NCBI GenBank assembly: GCA_946807835.1
Contig: OX327699.1
Coordinates: forward strand, 5,511,001-5,575,000
DNA from: Ailanthus altissimus
Lineage: Eukaryota; Streptophyta; Magnoliopsida; Sapindales; Simaroubaceae
DNA: 64,000 nt
Direction: 5' to 3'
Shown here: positions 47,576 to 59,129 of the stretch, piece after piece
Numbering within the stretch: position 1 is the first letter of the stretch
How the letters are laid out: each line of letters opens with the position of its first letter
Position numbers and translations under genes: made by a program
Notes under the pieces: model-generated
Database searches by the model: none
Told to the model about the DNA's origin: nothing
The model's input: the letters and a program-made list of their open reading frames with translations, nothing else

Positions 47576-48640
47576 ATATCATGGATTCTAGCCAGATCTT
47601 CGGGTAACCGTAGATGATATGCCACATTTCCAACTCTTTCCACTATCTCATACGGTCCAATATATCAGGGACTCAGCTTTCCTCTCTTCCTGAATCTTAG
47701 TACTCCTTTCCATGGCGATATCTTCAAAAAAACCTTATCACCAATCTGAAACTCCAAGTCCCTTCTCCTGTTATCTGCATAATTCTTCTGTCTATCATTT
47801 GCTGTTTTCAATTTCTACCTGATAAGTTGAATCTTTTCCGAAGTAATCTGGACAATTTCTGGGCCAATCAGCTTTCTTTCACCTACCTCATCCCAACAAA
47901 CTGGAGTTCTTCACTTTCTTCCGTACAATGCTTCATATGGTGCCATCCCGATGCTAGTCTGGTAGCTATTATTATAGGCGAACTCCATTAGCGGCAGATG
48001 AGTATCCCAACTTTCCTTAAACTCCATAACACACGCTCTAAGCATATCTTCAAGTGTCTGAATTGTCTGCTCAGACTGACCATCCGTCTATGGATGAAAG
48101 GCCGTACTGAAACTCAATTTTGTGCCTAGAGCTTTCTGTAAGCTAGGCCAAAATTGAGACGTGAACCATAGATCTCTATCTGACACAATAGATATCGGAA
48201 CACCATGGAGTCGTACCACCTCATCTACATACAACTGAGCCAATGTTTCTAAAGGATAACTACTTCTAATGGGTAGGAAATGGGCTGATTCCGTCAATCT
48301 ATCAACAATTACCCATATTGCGTCACTGCCTCTCTGGCTACGTGGAAGTCCTACCATGAAGTCCATGGTTATTCTCTCCCACTTCCACTCCGAAATCGAA
48401 AGCAGTTGCAAAAGCCTTGCAGGTTTCTGATGCTCAGCCTTTACTTGCTGACAAGTTAGGCATCTTGAAACAAATTTGGCTATATCTTTCTTCATACCCT
48501 TCCACTAGTAGTGTTCTTTTAGGGTATGGTACATCTTTGTGCTCCCCGGATGTATAGCATACTTAGAAGAATGAGCTTCTTTTATAATCTCTCTTCTTAA
48601 CTCATTTACATCTGGAACACATAACCTCCGACCCAAGGTT
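47576..48640 (-). pseudogene. Element E integrase
   Basis: [20 protein letters not shown] and [15 protein letters not shown] form the zinc-binding domain. The core has [36 protein letters not shown] and [16 protein letters not shown], so all three acidic catalytic residues are present. The stretch MAPYEALYG and a KLSP-to-IGPYEIVERVGNVAYH block follow. Stops replace Trp in YWW (near 48510), Gln in FHPQ (48088), Cys or Arg after YGRK, Gln in an IRQKLK block and Arg in KLSPR. Otherwise intact. Confidence 0.9.
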
Positions 48641-49420
48641 ACTACACCATTCTCGGTCATTGAAAGATTATTCCGCTGCCCGAACTCGATTTCACCCTTT
48701 AATTTAACTACTTGTGGATCTTGAGTCTGTAATTCTTTGATCCGATTAACCAGTATTGGACAGACCTGAAATGTGGCTAATAGTGCTCCCGAATCTGACA
48801 ATTCTAATTTTACATCTAAAGACCTCAATTCTATCAACATTGATAGATATGCGACCTTCGAGTGAGCTATTAAACCGACAGGCTTTCTGTTGAGAGCATC
48901 TGCTACTACATTAGCTTTTCCTGGATGGTACTCCAAGGTGCACTCATAATCTTTAATAAGCTCTAGCCACCTTCTCTGCCTCATATTCAATTCTTTCTGA
49001 GTGAACAAGTACTGCAAGCTCTTATGATCTGTAAAGATCTTACAAGGAACCCCATACAAATAATGCCTCCAAATTCTGAAAACAAAAACTACTACAGCTA
49101 GTTTTAGGTCATATGTAGGATAATTCTATTCATGCTTCTTTAATTGTCTAGAAGCATAGGCTATTACTTTCTCCTTCTGCATTAGTACACAACCTAGACC
49201 TTGCCTGGAAGCATCACAATATATGGTAAATCCGTCATTCCTCGATGGAAGTGTAAACACTGGGGCCGAAGTCAACCTTCGCTTTAGCTCTTCAAAGCTC
49301 TGCTGGCACACTTCCGACCATACAAACTTCCCTTCTTTCCGGGTTAACTTAGTCAGAGGAGCGGTTATCTTTGAGAATCCCTCTACAAACTTCCTATAAT
49401 ATCCGGCCAAACCTAAGAAA
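48641..49420 (-). pseudogene. Element E RNase H and connection
   Basis: [20 protein letters not shown] and [13 protein letters not shown]: the catalytic Glu of DLEL has become Lys (GAA to AAA). [20 protein letters not shown] and [17 protein letters not shown] follow. A stop lies after KKHE (near 49126). Same reading frame as RT and IN. Confidence 0.9.
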
Positions 49421-50200
49421 CTACGAACCTCCGTCACATTTATGGACTGTCTCCAATTCACTATTGCTTCGATCTTCTGGGGATCTACTGCTACCCCTTC
49501 TGCAGAGATTACATGCCCAAAAAATGCAACTCTATCTAGCCAAAACTGACATTTACTAAGTTTGGCGTACAGCCGATGCTTCCTTAAGGTGTGCAAAACT
49601 ATCCTCAGATGTTCTGCATGCTCTTCCTAACTGCTTGAATAAACCAGTATATCATCAATAAATACTATCACAAACCGATCTAAATAGAATCGAAAAACTC
49701 TATTCATGAGATCCATAAAAGTAGCTGGGGCATTAGTCAGCCCAAAAGGTATAATCAAGAATTCATAATGCCCATAGCGGGTCCTAAAGGCCGTCTTAGG
49801 AACATCTTCCTCCCAGATCTTCAGTTGATGATAGCCTGACCTCAGATCTATCTTGGAAAATACTCTTGCTCCTTATAGCTGATCAAACAAATCATCAATT
49901 CTCGAAAGTGGATACTGATTACACACCGTTACTTTATTCAGCTCCCTGTAATCAATGCATAATCTCATGCTTCCATCTTTCTTCTTCACAAACAAAATCG
50001 ATGCCCCCCAAGGAGAAGTACTCAGTCTAACCAAACCCTTATTCACCAACACTTTTAATTGAACCTTCAGTTCTTTCAATTCTGAAGGAGCCATTCTATA
50101 GGGTGCTTTAGAAATTGGTTGCGTTTCAGGGGCTACTTCTATTTTAAACTCTATCTCTATATTTGGAGGCAAACCTGGAAGATTCTCTGGGAATACATCC
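49421..50200 (-). pseudogene. pol: Element E reverse transcriptase
   Basis: [36 protein letters not shown] and [20 protein letters not shown], then [21 protein letters not shown] stop replaces Gln in the DQLQGA position (49870-49872). Beyond it [15 protein letters not shown] and [14 protein letters not shown], with FIDD intact at 49651-49662. [19 protein letters not shown] and [20 protein letters not shown] close the domain. Two stops are the only damage seen. Confidence 0.92.
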
Positions 50201-50780
50201 GAAAACTCTCTAACTACTGGAATATCCTCCAATTTTGTTCCACCATCTCTTCCGTCTATGGTATAGACTAAATAACCCTGACATGACTTCCGAAGCATCT
50301 TTCCTGCCCTTATTACCGACACCATGCTGGCAGAAAGTGATTTTCGCACCCCACGAAAAATAACTTCCGTTCCGCCTTGGCTACATAATCTAACTTCTTT
50401 CCGGAAGCAATCCACTGAGGCTCGATACTTAGACAACCAATCCATCCCTAAAATCACATCAAACTCACTGATGGCCAACACAATCAAATCCGCCATAAAC
50501 TCTTGGCTCTCAATACTAATTTTATCACTCCTATACACTGTTTCTGCTACAATAGAGTCTCCGGTAGGAAAGGACACTACTACCGCGCCATCTAATAACT
50601 GGGACGCTACACTAGCATTTGCAGCAAACTCTAAAGAAATAAAAGAATGGGTCGCTCTAGGATCTATCAGTACATAAGCATCTCGATCAAAAATTGACAT
50701 TGTAACTATCACAACTTCTAGGGCCGCATCTGTCTCCTGTTGGGTCATCGCAAATACCCTAGCCTGGTTATGCGGTCTAC
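50201..50780 (-). pseudogene. Element E aspartic protease
   Basis: [20 protein letters not shown] holds the active site, with Arg in place of the Gly of the Asp-Pro/Ser-Gly triad (50656-50664). Then [20 protein letters not shown] and [14 protein letters not shown], the conserved protease C-terminus of chromoviruses. The frame is open through this part; only the Gly change would inactivate it. Confidence 0.88.
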
Positions 50781-51987
50781 CTTGCGGTCCTCCAGATGAT
50801 CCTCCTCGACCGGCTCCCCTATTAGGCTGGCTCGTGCTGCTCGATCTTCTGAATTGGGGATCTCCTCGAATCTGCCCTCGACCGCCACTGGTTTGTCCCG
50901 GAGTTGGTGGTCTATCTTCTAACTTACTGCTAGCTCCATCATTCGGGCAATCTCTCATGTAGTGACCCTCTTGACCGCACTTATAACACCCAGTAATCCC
51001 CTTCCTACAATCCCCCGGATGGGCCTTGCCACATTTATTACACACCGGAAAATTCTTCCAACTCTCCTTAGTGCTTCAGAATCTGGCGAATGGTTGCCGA
51101 ACAGAAGCTTGGCTGGATTGAGCTCATTGGCTTGGTTTTCGACTGCTGGACCATGAAGATCCCTCCTCTGTTCGGGTGAATTTACTTGGTCCTCCTCGAG
51201 AACCACTTGACCAGCCTTTTTTTTGGCCCTGCTGTTTCAGTTTAGGGATGGCCGCCATGCTTCTTTCAACCCGAGTTGCAGCTTCCACCAATGCTCTATA
51301 CTGAGTGTGGGCTGCCGACACCACATACGCCCTGATTCGTGGATTACGACCCATTGTAAACTGGTTAGCCTTCTGCTCTTCATTATCGGCTATGAAGGGA
51401 TCGGCTATGAAGGGAACGGCATGAAGGAGCTCTGAAAACTTCTTCTCGTACTCTGCCACCGAGAGAGAGCCTTGTTCCAACTTGAAGAACTCTTCTATCT
51501 TCGCATCTTTATAACTTTTAGGGTAAAACTTATTCAGAAATTCCTCTTTGAAGAGCGCCCAAGACACCCTATCGGCGTTCCTCTTTTGCAAGGCCTTCCA
51601 CCAATCTTAAGCTCCTTCTTTCAGTAGAAATGTGGAGTATACCATCATCTGCTCTTCCGTACATTCCATAACCTGAAAAATTTCTTCATTGTTCTCTAAC
51701 CAAGATAAGGCTCTCTCGGGATCTCCGGTACCATCATAAGGCTTAGCGCCCAATTTCTTGGCGCGCTCAATGGACACTCCGGTCTCTCGTGGCTGTTGGA
51801 TCGCCGCTGCTAATATCTGGGCCATTTGAGCTATATTCACATTTCCACCCTCTAGCTCAGCGGGTTAAGATGATTCAGGAGGGGTCTGAGGCGTAAGAAC
51901 ATTTATCGACTCATTTGCCTGCTCCTCTTCAGGTGCAAGAGCCTTCGCAGCTGCTCTCCTAGTACATGGGCCTCCACGACGATGCAT
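50781..51987 (-). pseudogene. gag: Element E gag
   Basis: Starts at the ATG 51985-51987 (MHRRGGPCTRRAAAKALAPE), placed about 150 bases after the primer site. NVNIAQMAQILAAAIQQ and KPYDGTGDPERALSWLE lead into FKEEFLNKFYPKSYKDAKIE and LSVAEYEKKFSELLHAVPF, the capsid domain. A short duplication, ADPFIADNEEQ, is visible. [12 protein letters not shown] and [15 protein letters not shown] (50945-50989) are two zinc knuckles, the first of reduced form. Four in-frame stops (about 51862, 51604, 51124 and 51076), each explainable by one transition from Gln, Arg or Trp. Fused in frame with pol. Confidence 0.9.
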
Positions 51988-52120
51988 ATTTTCTGAAACT
52001 TTAGTGATGCAAATGATTATCAAATGCAAAAAATTCAACTTACTAAACTTAGAAAAATATGCATGCAATTTCAAGAATCGCATTCTAAAAATGAACTTTT
52101 TAACTAAAACTTCAAAAACC

Positions 52121-52137
52121 GTGCTCTGATACCACTA
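52121..52137 (-). other. Element E primer-binding site
   Basis: Minus strand TAGTGGTATCAGAGCAC right after the 5' LTR, complementary to initiator Met tRNA. Confidence 0.9.
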
Positions 52138-54896
52138 TGACAGGACCCGACCCGAGACCCTCTACTATAGATCCCAGCGGCCCTGTCGGGCACCCCGACA
52201 GAAGTTCCTCTGACCTAACTGGGTAATTCGAGAAATTTCACGAGGCAAACCCTTTTGTAATTCTTGCTACTATTGAGAAGGTCTTGTAATATACATGAAA
52301 ATGACATCTTATTTTTTAAAAAAAAGGGACAGAGTTTCCCCTGTTTTTCGAAAAATTCATATAAAACCTGCAAAGAAATTTCACTTGTATTTCCAATACA
52401 TCTCAATACTACCAATGCAAACCTTCGGTCCTTTCCAAATCAAATCCAACACAACTCAATTATTCATTTGAATCACAAAATAAGCATAATCATAAAAAGT
52501 AAAAATGATCATCATAAAATTGAAATCTCTTATTCTCGGTTCAAAACATACATACAAATATACATGCCTACAACTATCATGCATAAAGTAAAGGGTGCTA
52601 TTTAGCACATTTACATATACAAAAATGATCTTCAAATTTGGCCCACTACTCGTCAATAGGAGAATCATCAGTTTGCGTACCGAGACCTGCACCTGGAAAA
52701 GGAGTTTAGAAAACATAAAATACAAAACGGGTGAACTAAAGGAGCTCAGTGAGTGCAAATAAAATTTTAATAAAATAACATCATGTATAGATAGCAAATT
52801 CTAAAGCTCATGCAGAAATCATGCTTTTAAAACTGGTGTAAAACTGTAAAACGGTTTCTAACATCATATGCTATTGAAATCTTGCCGAGCGGGTTTTATC
52901 TACATCTTTGGAAAACCACATCCAGAATCTGTATAACATAATAACTGCTGTGTGCATATGCATAAATGCTATAGGTAAATCAAAAACTAGTAAAATCCTC
53001 GCTCGACCATTTTCTTTCTAAACTGTACTAATGGTAACCCTAAAGCTCTATACTCACGCAGCGACTCAACTAGCACCGCACACGGGAATAGGTCACAGGG
53101 CACCTCAACTAGCAGCACCCACAGTGACATCTCAAGACATCTCACTGGCTATGCAGCGGAATCCTACATCGCATATATATAGCGAGACAATACCCCGTAC
53201 ACATAAGGTGACTCACATGACTCGACATCCTGACTTCCCGAAGTTAGTGACACACCCCTAAGACCTGGCCATGTGCATGGGATATACCGGCCAGGTCTAA
53301 TACAATCATCACCACTATAATCTATGGGTACCAATGGCCTTCAAAATAAATGCAAAAAATTTAAAACTGTTTCTTAAACCGAACATGTAAAAGCATGTCT
53401 ATGAATATATATCAAGATCATAAATCGTGTTTATGCATCGAAAGCTCATAAAACAGACATATTCATTATACAAAAATATAATAAACGAAAAGTAAAAGAA
53501 ATGGAAGATTTCTACTCACAACCGCTCTACGCTCAATTTCGCTCCCGTTAACGCTCTCGGTTATCTTCACCTACGCACCATAAATAACATTTAGAACCAA
53601 ATCGAATGCTAGAATCTCATATATCTACTAAATGCCCTAATTGGCATACAAAGCCCGGATGCATACTACTTCCCGATTTTTATTTACTGAGTCATTTAAT
53701 CTAATCTAACTCACCATCCGACGCCCTAAAAGTTATTGCACGCCCTATAACTTGGTTGAACATACATGCCCTTCACCTTTCCAAAATGGACAATTATGTC
53801 CCATTTTCTTCATTTTTGGTTTTTCCATCAACCATATACATTCAATTTACAATATGCACCATTTACACACAACAACTCAATCAAAACACCACTCAATCCC
53901 TAACTTCCCTAAAGTGGCAGAATTTCACCCTAGGTTCCAACACATTCCTTTTTTCAATTTCTTGTTCCAATTACAACAAAATCAAGCCAATTTCATTCTA
54001 AAACCCTAATTACAACCAATTGAAATCTCTACAACAAAATCACCAAAAACCCTAATTCTTACCTTGACAATTTCTTCAAATTGATGACTCCTTCAAGCTT
54101 CACACTAGAATTCAACTCAATTTAAGCCAAGAATACACACAAGAACATCAATTTAAGCATTCTTGAAAGCTCACTTATCAAACTCATAAAACAATGCTTT
54201 TCTTACCTCTTTTTCTTGAATTTCCACTAATTGAGACTTCAATTGAGCTTAGAGATTGGTATGTAACCTTGTTTTGGCTTGATTACACATGCAAAATCAT
54301 GAAAAAAAAATGAAATTTCACTGTAGCTGCCCCTTTCACCTTGCACGAATTTGGTCTCTTTTTACTCTAAGTGTTGATTTTGATCTCTTCAAAATTCTAC
54401 ACACTTCTAACATATATATAGTACTCCCTCAATTGACCATTTTGCCCTTCAACTTACTTAAAATTACTAATTTGCCATTAGTTGACAACTAATTATGTAA
54501 TTAGTTCATTTATAACTATCTAGTTAGAATAGTCCAAAGAACTAACTAGAATTTCCAACTTGGCAATCCATGAGATTTCTTCTAATTGGTCCATTCTCTA
54601 ATACATGGATTATGTTTCTCAACAAAGGCTTTTTCCATACATCACCCTTAAATGGAAATTGATGTAGTAAATTAGGATTTCCTTTTCTAAGCCAATAGAG
54701 AAAAATTTCAAAAATATTCTAGGGTCATCCAGCGCACCGATCGAGTGTAAAATTATCAAATTAGGTATAATATCTCTCACGTGCACTATAAAGGAAATAT
54801 TTTTAATAGGGTTAAAATCGAGTAACCCTACGGTGTCTTATTTGCTCTATATTGAAATCTAGGCGCCAATACTACTAATAGGTATTGGATTTTACA
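52138..54896 (-). repeat. Element E 5' LTR
   Basis: Plus-strand reading TGACAGGACCC...GGATTTTACA, 2759 bases, nearly identical to 44504-47278. Confidence 0.95.
54411..54422 (-). promoter_or_regulatory. TATA box of element E 5' LTR
   Basis: Minus strand ACTATATATATG about 475 bases from the LTR start, followed on that strand by the leader leading to the primer site. Likely start of the element's transcript. Confidence 0.55.
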
Positions 54897-55690
54897 GTAC
54901 GTCCTTCCATCCACAGACAGATGGACAATCAGAAAGGGTAATCCAAGTGCTAGAAGATATGCTCAGAAGCTATGTTATTGACTTTGAAGGAAATTGGGCT
55001 CACTATCTTCTATAAATAGAATTTGCTTATAATAACAACTATCAATCAAGCATTGGCATGGCACCTTATGAAGCATTGTATGGAAGGAGATGCAGTACAC
55101 CTCTATGCTGGACAGAACTTAGTGAGAATAAGCTGGTAGGTCTAGATTTGATAAGACAAACTAAAGAGAATGTGAAGATGATCAAGAAAAGACTAGAAGC
55201 CACAACTTCACTACAGAATGCTTATGCGAACCTGAAAAGGAAAGATATTGAGTATGATGTTAGAGATAATGTCTTTCTAAAGGTATTTCCATGGAAGAAA
55301 GTATTCAGATTCGAAAAGAATGGTAAGTTAAGTCCTAAGTTTATTGGCCCATATGAGATTATTGAGCGTGTGGGTCTGGTAGCCTACAGACTAGCTTTAC
55401 CACATGGATTAGAGAAGATACATAATGTATTTCATGTATATATGCTGAGGAGATATCAATCATAATGTATTGCAACTGAGAGCATTGATGTGCAACCTAA
55501 TATAACATATGAAGAGAAACCGGTGAAGATATTGGATCGAGAAATCAAGGAGCTACAGAATAAAAAGGTTCCACTAGTTAAGGTATTGTGGAGAAATCAT
55601 AAAATTGAAGAGGTTACCTGGGAAGGCGAGAAAATAATGCGACAGTAATACCCTCACCTATTTAGAGCAGGTAAATTTCGAAGATGAAAT
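54897..55690 (+). pseudogene. Element D integrase, C-terminal part with chromodomain-like tail
   Basis: Resumes after element E with SFHPQTDGQSERVIQVLEDM, carrying the catalytic Glu, then [20 protein letters not shown]. The open frame 55058-55465 includes LKRKDIEYDVRDNVFLKVFP and GKLSPKFIGPYEIIERVGL, ending FHVYMLRRYQS with a stop. Beyond it YEEKPVKILDREIKELQNKK, VPLVKVLWRNHKIEEVTWEG and a YPHLF end form the chromodomain-type tail. One stop follows LL at 55014 and one follows MRQ near 55647. Confidence 0.88.
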
Positions 55691-55709
55691 TTCTTAAGAG
55701 AGGAAGAAT
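55690..55709 (+). other. Element D polypurine tract
   Basis: taagagaggaagaat directly before the TGTAATACCC start of the 3' LTR. Confidence 0.85.
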
Positions 55710-58242
55710 TGTAATACCCTAAAATTTTATTTATTTTGATTAAATTTATTAATCAAAGAAATGGAAGAATTTGATTGGTTGAAAAAGTGTTAATATGATA
55801 TAAGTGTTTTACATGGAATTAAAACATATGCTATTAAGACTTTTCCAACACTTGGACCAATGAGAATTTGCAAACAATTTAAATGGAATTTACTACAATT
55901 AGTTAGATTTGAACTAGAGTTTTTATTTAGTTTGGTTATGAATAGTTCTTAAAATTTTTGGACCAATCAAATACTACAATTTCTAACGAATGGCATTTTT
56001 ATAATTTTGAGTTTAGTTGGGTGTATTTTTGAAAAGAAAAATGAAGGCTATAAAATAAGGAATAGTATTGGAAAATGAGACATTTTAGAGACTTGGCCGT
56101 CTCCCCTCCCCCCCCACCCCACCCCCTTTTTTTGGTTTTCTAATCAATTTTTCAATTGTTCTCCTTTAAAATCTAGCTAAATTCCAATTTCTCTTCATAA
56201 ATTAAGCCCCCAAACCCTTAATTAAACCCCTTATTCATCAAGTTTCAATGATTAATTTTAAGTTAGAAGGTGTTATTCAAGGCGAAAACTTGGCCAATGA
56301 TAGCCAAGGATAGGAGAAGGAGAAGAAGTGAGTCACAAGTTGAGGAATTAAACATATAAGGTTGGTGTAACCTTTAGATTGAAACTTAAATTTTTTAACT
56401 TTAGGAAATTTAGTGTATATTTATGTAATTTAATAATATGATGGATGAGTATGTTGAACTATGGCATTGAATTGATAATTATATTGTTTGTAAATGAATT
56501 AAATTATTTTGAACATTGGATATTAAATGGTGGTTAAAATTGAAAAAAAAAATTGGGCATAAATTTGAATTTTGAGAAAAATAGGACTTATATGAGAATT
56601 CTAAAAAAATTAGACTAATACGTAAATATTTAAAAAATTTAGGTCTTTATGTGAATTATTATAAAATTAAAACTTATATATGACTTTTTGAATAAATTGG
56701 GGCCTAATTGCAAAATTTTAAAAAATTTAGGCCTATAAGTGAAAAATTAAAAAAATTTGAGCTTAATTGTTAAAACTGAAAAATAATCTGGCACTTATTT
56801 GGGTATTTTGAATATTCTGGACCTATATGAAAACTTTTAAAACATATGGGCTCATGTGTAAAATGTTGAAAAATTGTGGGCATAAAGGTGAATAGTTAAA
56901 TTTTTTTGCCTTATTTGTAATAATAGAAAAAAAATTAGTGTCTAAATATTAATAATCAGAAAAATTGAGTAAATGTGAATTTGTATAATAATTTAGATTA
57001 TATAATAATAATAATAATAATTTTGTGTTAGAATGAATTTAAAGGAATATAATGTATTAATAATATTATCGAGACGCCCTAAGTAAACTTAAAAGTTGGT
57101 ATGGGAGGATTGGTTGTTGGCATTCCAATAAGGTATTATAGCAGCACTGCGCCGTTTGCTTGTCTGATGACCCGCTCTGTGTATCTGGTCTGTTATCTAT
57201 TTTGATTTGTTCTGGATCTAGTGGTAGTCACCGAATGGCCGATGTCGGATCACTATTTAATATCTGTTAGCCTGTTAGCCAATCTATAGTATCGTGTCAG
57301 TGTTTATTTTGGACGCCTACTAGAATTAATTGTAATTTCTTGAAATATTTAATAAATAAATTAATTAAATTATAAATATGATATGTGTGTATATATATAT
57401 TTTTTATTAATTGAAATGAGAAATTGAATAATGTTTTGGTTTAATGAATTGATTAATTGATAAATTTTGATTTATTATGTTATATGGAGAAATTGGTTAT
57501 TATTAAAAATTTCATTGTTTATATATATGGTTTATTTGTAAAAAGGTAATAAAACATTATTATACTGTTTCAATTTTTGTGTACACCTATTAAGACATTA
57601 TGTTTAGCGCGTTGGATTTACCATGCACAAGTAGTACAGTTGCCGTCACTAAAGACTGAAGAGTAAATCTTTCTGTAGCAACTCAGAGTCAGTCACATCC
57701 TTTATATACATATATTTATATTTTGTAGATATTTTATTTGATTATAAACTGTTGTATATTATATTATGGACATTAATTATATGTACGTGTATATATGTAT
57801 TTTCTTAGAACTGTTTTTTTTAAAACTATGATGATATATGATATTTGTTTTGATAATATGTTGGATTTGAATTAGTTTGGTAAAGGTTTGATATATTTAA
57901 ATTGCAATATGAGTTGTGGATATTTGTTGGAAAATGAGAAGTTGGTTGAGAATAGAAAATAAGATTATGAGTGTTCTCTTTTATCACAGGTAGTGAAAAG
58001 TCCGATTTTTAGGGAAAACTCTACCAGTTTTTCCCTGTAAATGTTTATTTCATAAAAAAAAATGAAATTTTTTTATAAATATTGTCTAAAATAGTTAATT
58101 TACATGATTTTTAAGAAAAAAGAAAATTTTAAGTGTGTTTTTGATAAGTTTGAATAATTTTTTATTATTGTTTCTGTTCAATGCTATCATAGCATCCCCT
58201 AATCTCATGTTTTGATGAGAAGCAGGTGATGGAGGTGTTACA
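55710..58242 (+). repeat. Element D 3' LTR
   Basis: 2533 bases, TGTAATACCCT...GGTGTTACA, collinear with 38065-40569. The minisatellite is at 56555-56995. It has a C-rich run at 56103-56126 that the 5' LTR lacks. Confidence 0.9.
56555..56995 (+). repeat. Minisatellite in element D 3' LTR
   Basis: Homologous to the 38902-39341 array with the same roughly 29-bp spacing and about the same unit number, so it predates insertion of this copy. Confidence 0.8.
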
Positions 58243-58247
58243 ATATT

Positions 58248-59101
58248 GAGAAAATACCGAAGTGACTTGTCTAACACTGTATTAATAAGACGGATCATAA
58301 CATAACATTATCTCATAATGAAACACTTTCAATTTGATTAAGAGAGATTTTTTTATACTTGTCCTCATCTTATGAGGATGTGATTCTTAATCACACAATT
58401 GTTATGTGCAAGCACAACTTACCCCACCAATAAGGCTTTTATTGTGACTATCGGCATAAACAAATGGGCTATAGTTTATATTGCCATTATAACAATCATA
58501 AATGGCATCAAACAATAAATATTTTTAAACAATTTAAAAATAAACAATCATAGTAACTTACCATAATTACAGCTTTTCTCAAGTTCCCGGTACTACAATG
58601 ATGAAAGCCTAGCCTCCGGCATCGCAGTTTCTACCTTTACAGCACTGCAGTGCTAGGGTCCCCAACTTGGCACCGCGATGCTGAACTTCTGGCGCGATGA
58701 CACTAGGTCATTACCCAGCGTTGCAGTGCTGGATATTCAATCTCCGGCACCGCGGCACCAGGCTGCAAACGCTAAGGTCTGGGAACCCTATCACTATGGT
58801 GTTGGCCTACCAATGCTACGGTGTTGAGGCCTAAAAACCCCAGTGCTATGACACTCTGCGGTGAGCGCTACAGCACTGGGGCCTGAAAACCCCAGCGTCG
58901 CGGTGTTTCTCACCAGCATTGTTGTGCTAGAGCCTAAACAGCCTCAGCATAACGGCGAAAAGTAACGCTGCTATGACGTCTCTTTAGCTGCGTCTTGATT
59001 ACTTATTGTTTTCAATATTTGAATCGTCTAATCGACAACCCCGGGACATTCTAATTACACTACAAATACTCTAATTAAGGACACAAATAGCACACAATTA
59101 T
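58248..59101. other. Element F 5' internal region, no recognisable gag
   Basis: Lies between element D and the F primer site. No Gag motif found on either strand. The part 58600-58985 is unusually GC-rich for this window and full of short palindromic phrases. Confidence 0.5.
58600..58985. repeat. GC-rich palindromic phrase array in element F
   Basis: Repeated phrases such as agcactgcagtgct (58641-58654, perfect palindrome), ggcaccgcggcacc (58746-58759) and gcgctacagcactgg, spaced a few tens of bases apart. Related phrases occur in the Athila-type LTRs of G, B and C. Confidence 0.7.
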
Positions 59102-59120
59102 GCGCTATGATACTAATTTA
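59102..59120 (-). other. Element F primer-binding site, mutated
   Basis: Minus strand AAATTAGTATCATAGCGC resembles the TGGTATCAGAGC initiator-Met site used by copia elements, with two changes, 10-15 bases from the 5' LTR. Confidence 0.65.
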
Positions 59121-59129
59121 AAAGTCAAT

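Larger units (their letters stand above)
44504..54896 (-). mobile_element. Element E: young Del/Tekay-like chromovirus inside element D
   Basis: 10393 bases flanked by a perfect gtacg duplication (44499-44503 and 54897-54901). LTRs 44504-47278 and 52138-54896; primer site and polypurine tract show minus-strand orientation. Gag, PR, RT, RH and most of IN lie in a single continuous frame from 51987 to about 47560, broken by roughly fourteen stop codons and one 1-base deletion. LTRs are nearly identical: 46133-46390 and 53752-54009 differ at two positions. It is the youngest insertion on this branch. Confidence 0.95.
38065..58242 (+). mobile_element. Element D: Del/Tekay-like chromovirus, split by element E
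   Basis: Plus-strand gypsy element with 5' LTR 38065-40569, Met-tRNA primer site, gag, PR, RT, RH, IN with a C-terminal chromodomain-like tail, purine tract and 3' LTR 55710-58242. A perfect 5-bp duplication, atatt, flanks it (38060-38064 and 58243-58247). LTR length near 2.5 kb, the TGTAATACCC start and the polyprotein motifs fit the Tekay/Del clade. LTRs differ in roughly one base in eight to ten over the first 150 bases. Many in-frame stops are present. Confidence 0.9.

Noticed and set aside
50324..50677. 117-codon plus-strand open frame inside element E
   Set aside because: It is the complement of the protease coding region of E, which has clear family motifs on the minus strand.
49873..51045. 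A separate 390-codon gene beginning at a GTG near 51045
   Set aside because: The frame continues upstream through gag after two stop codons; the GTG is just the codon after a stop-containing stretch, so it is part of one gag-pol frame.
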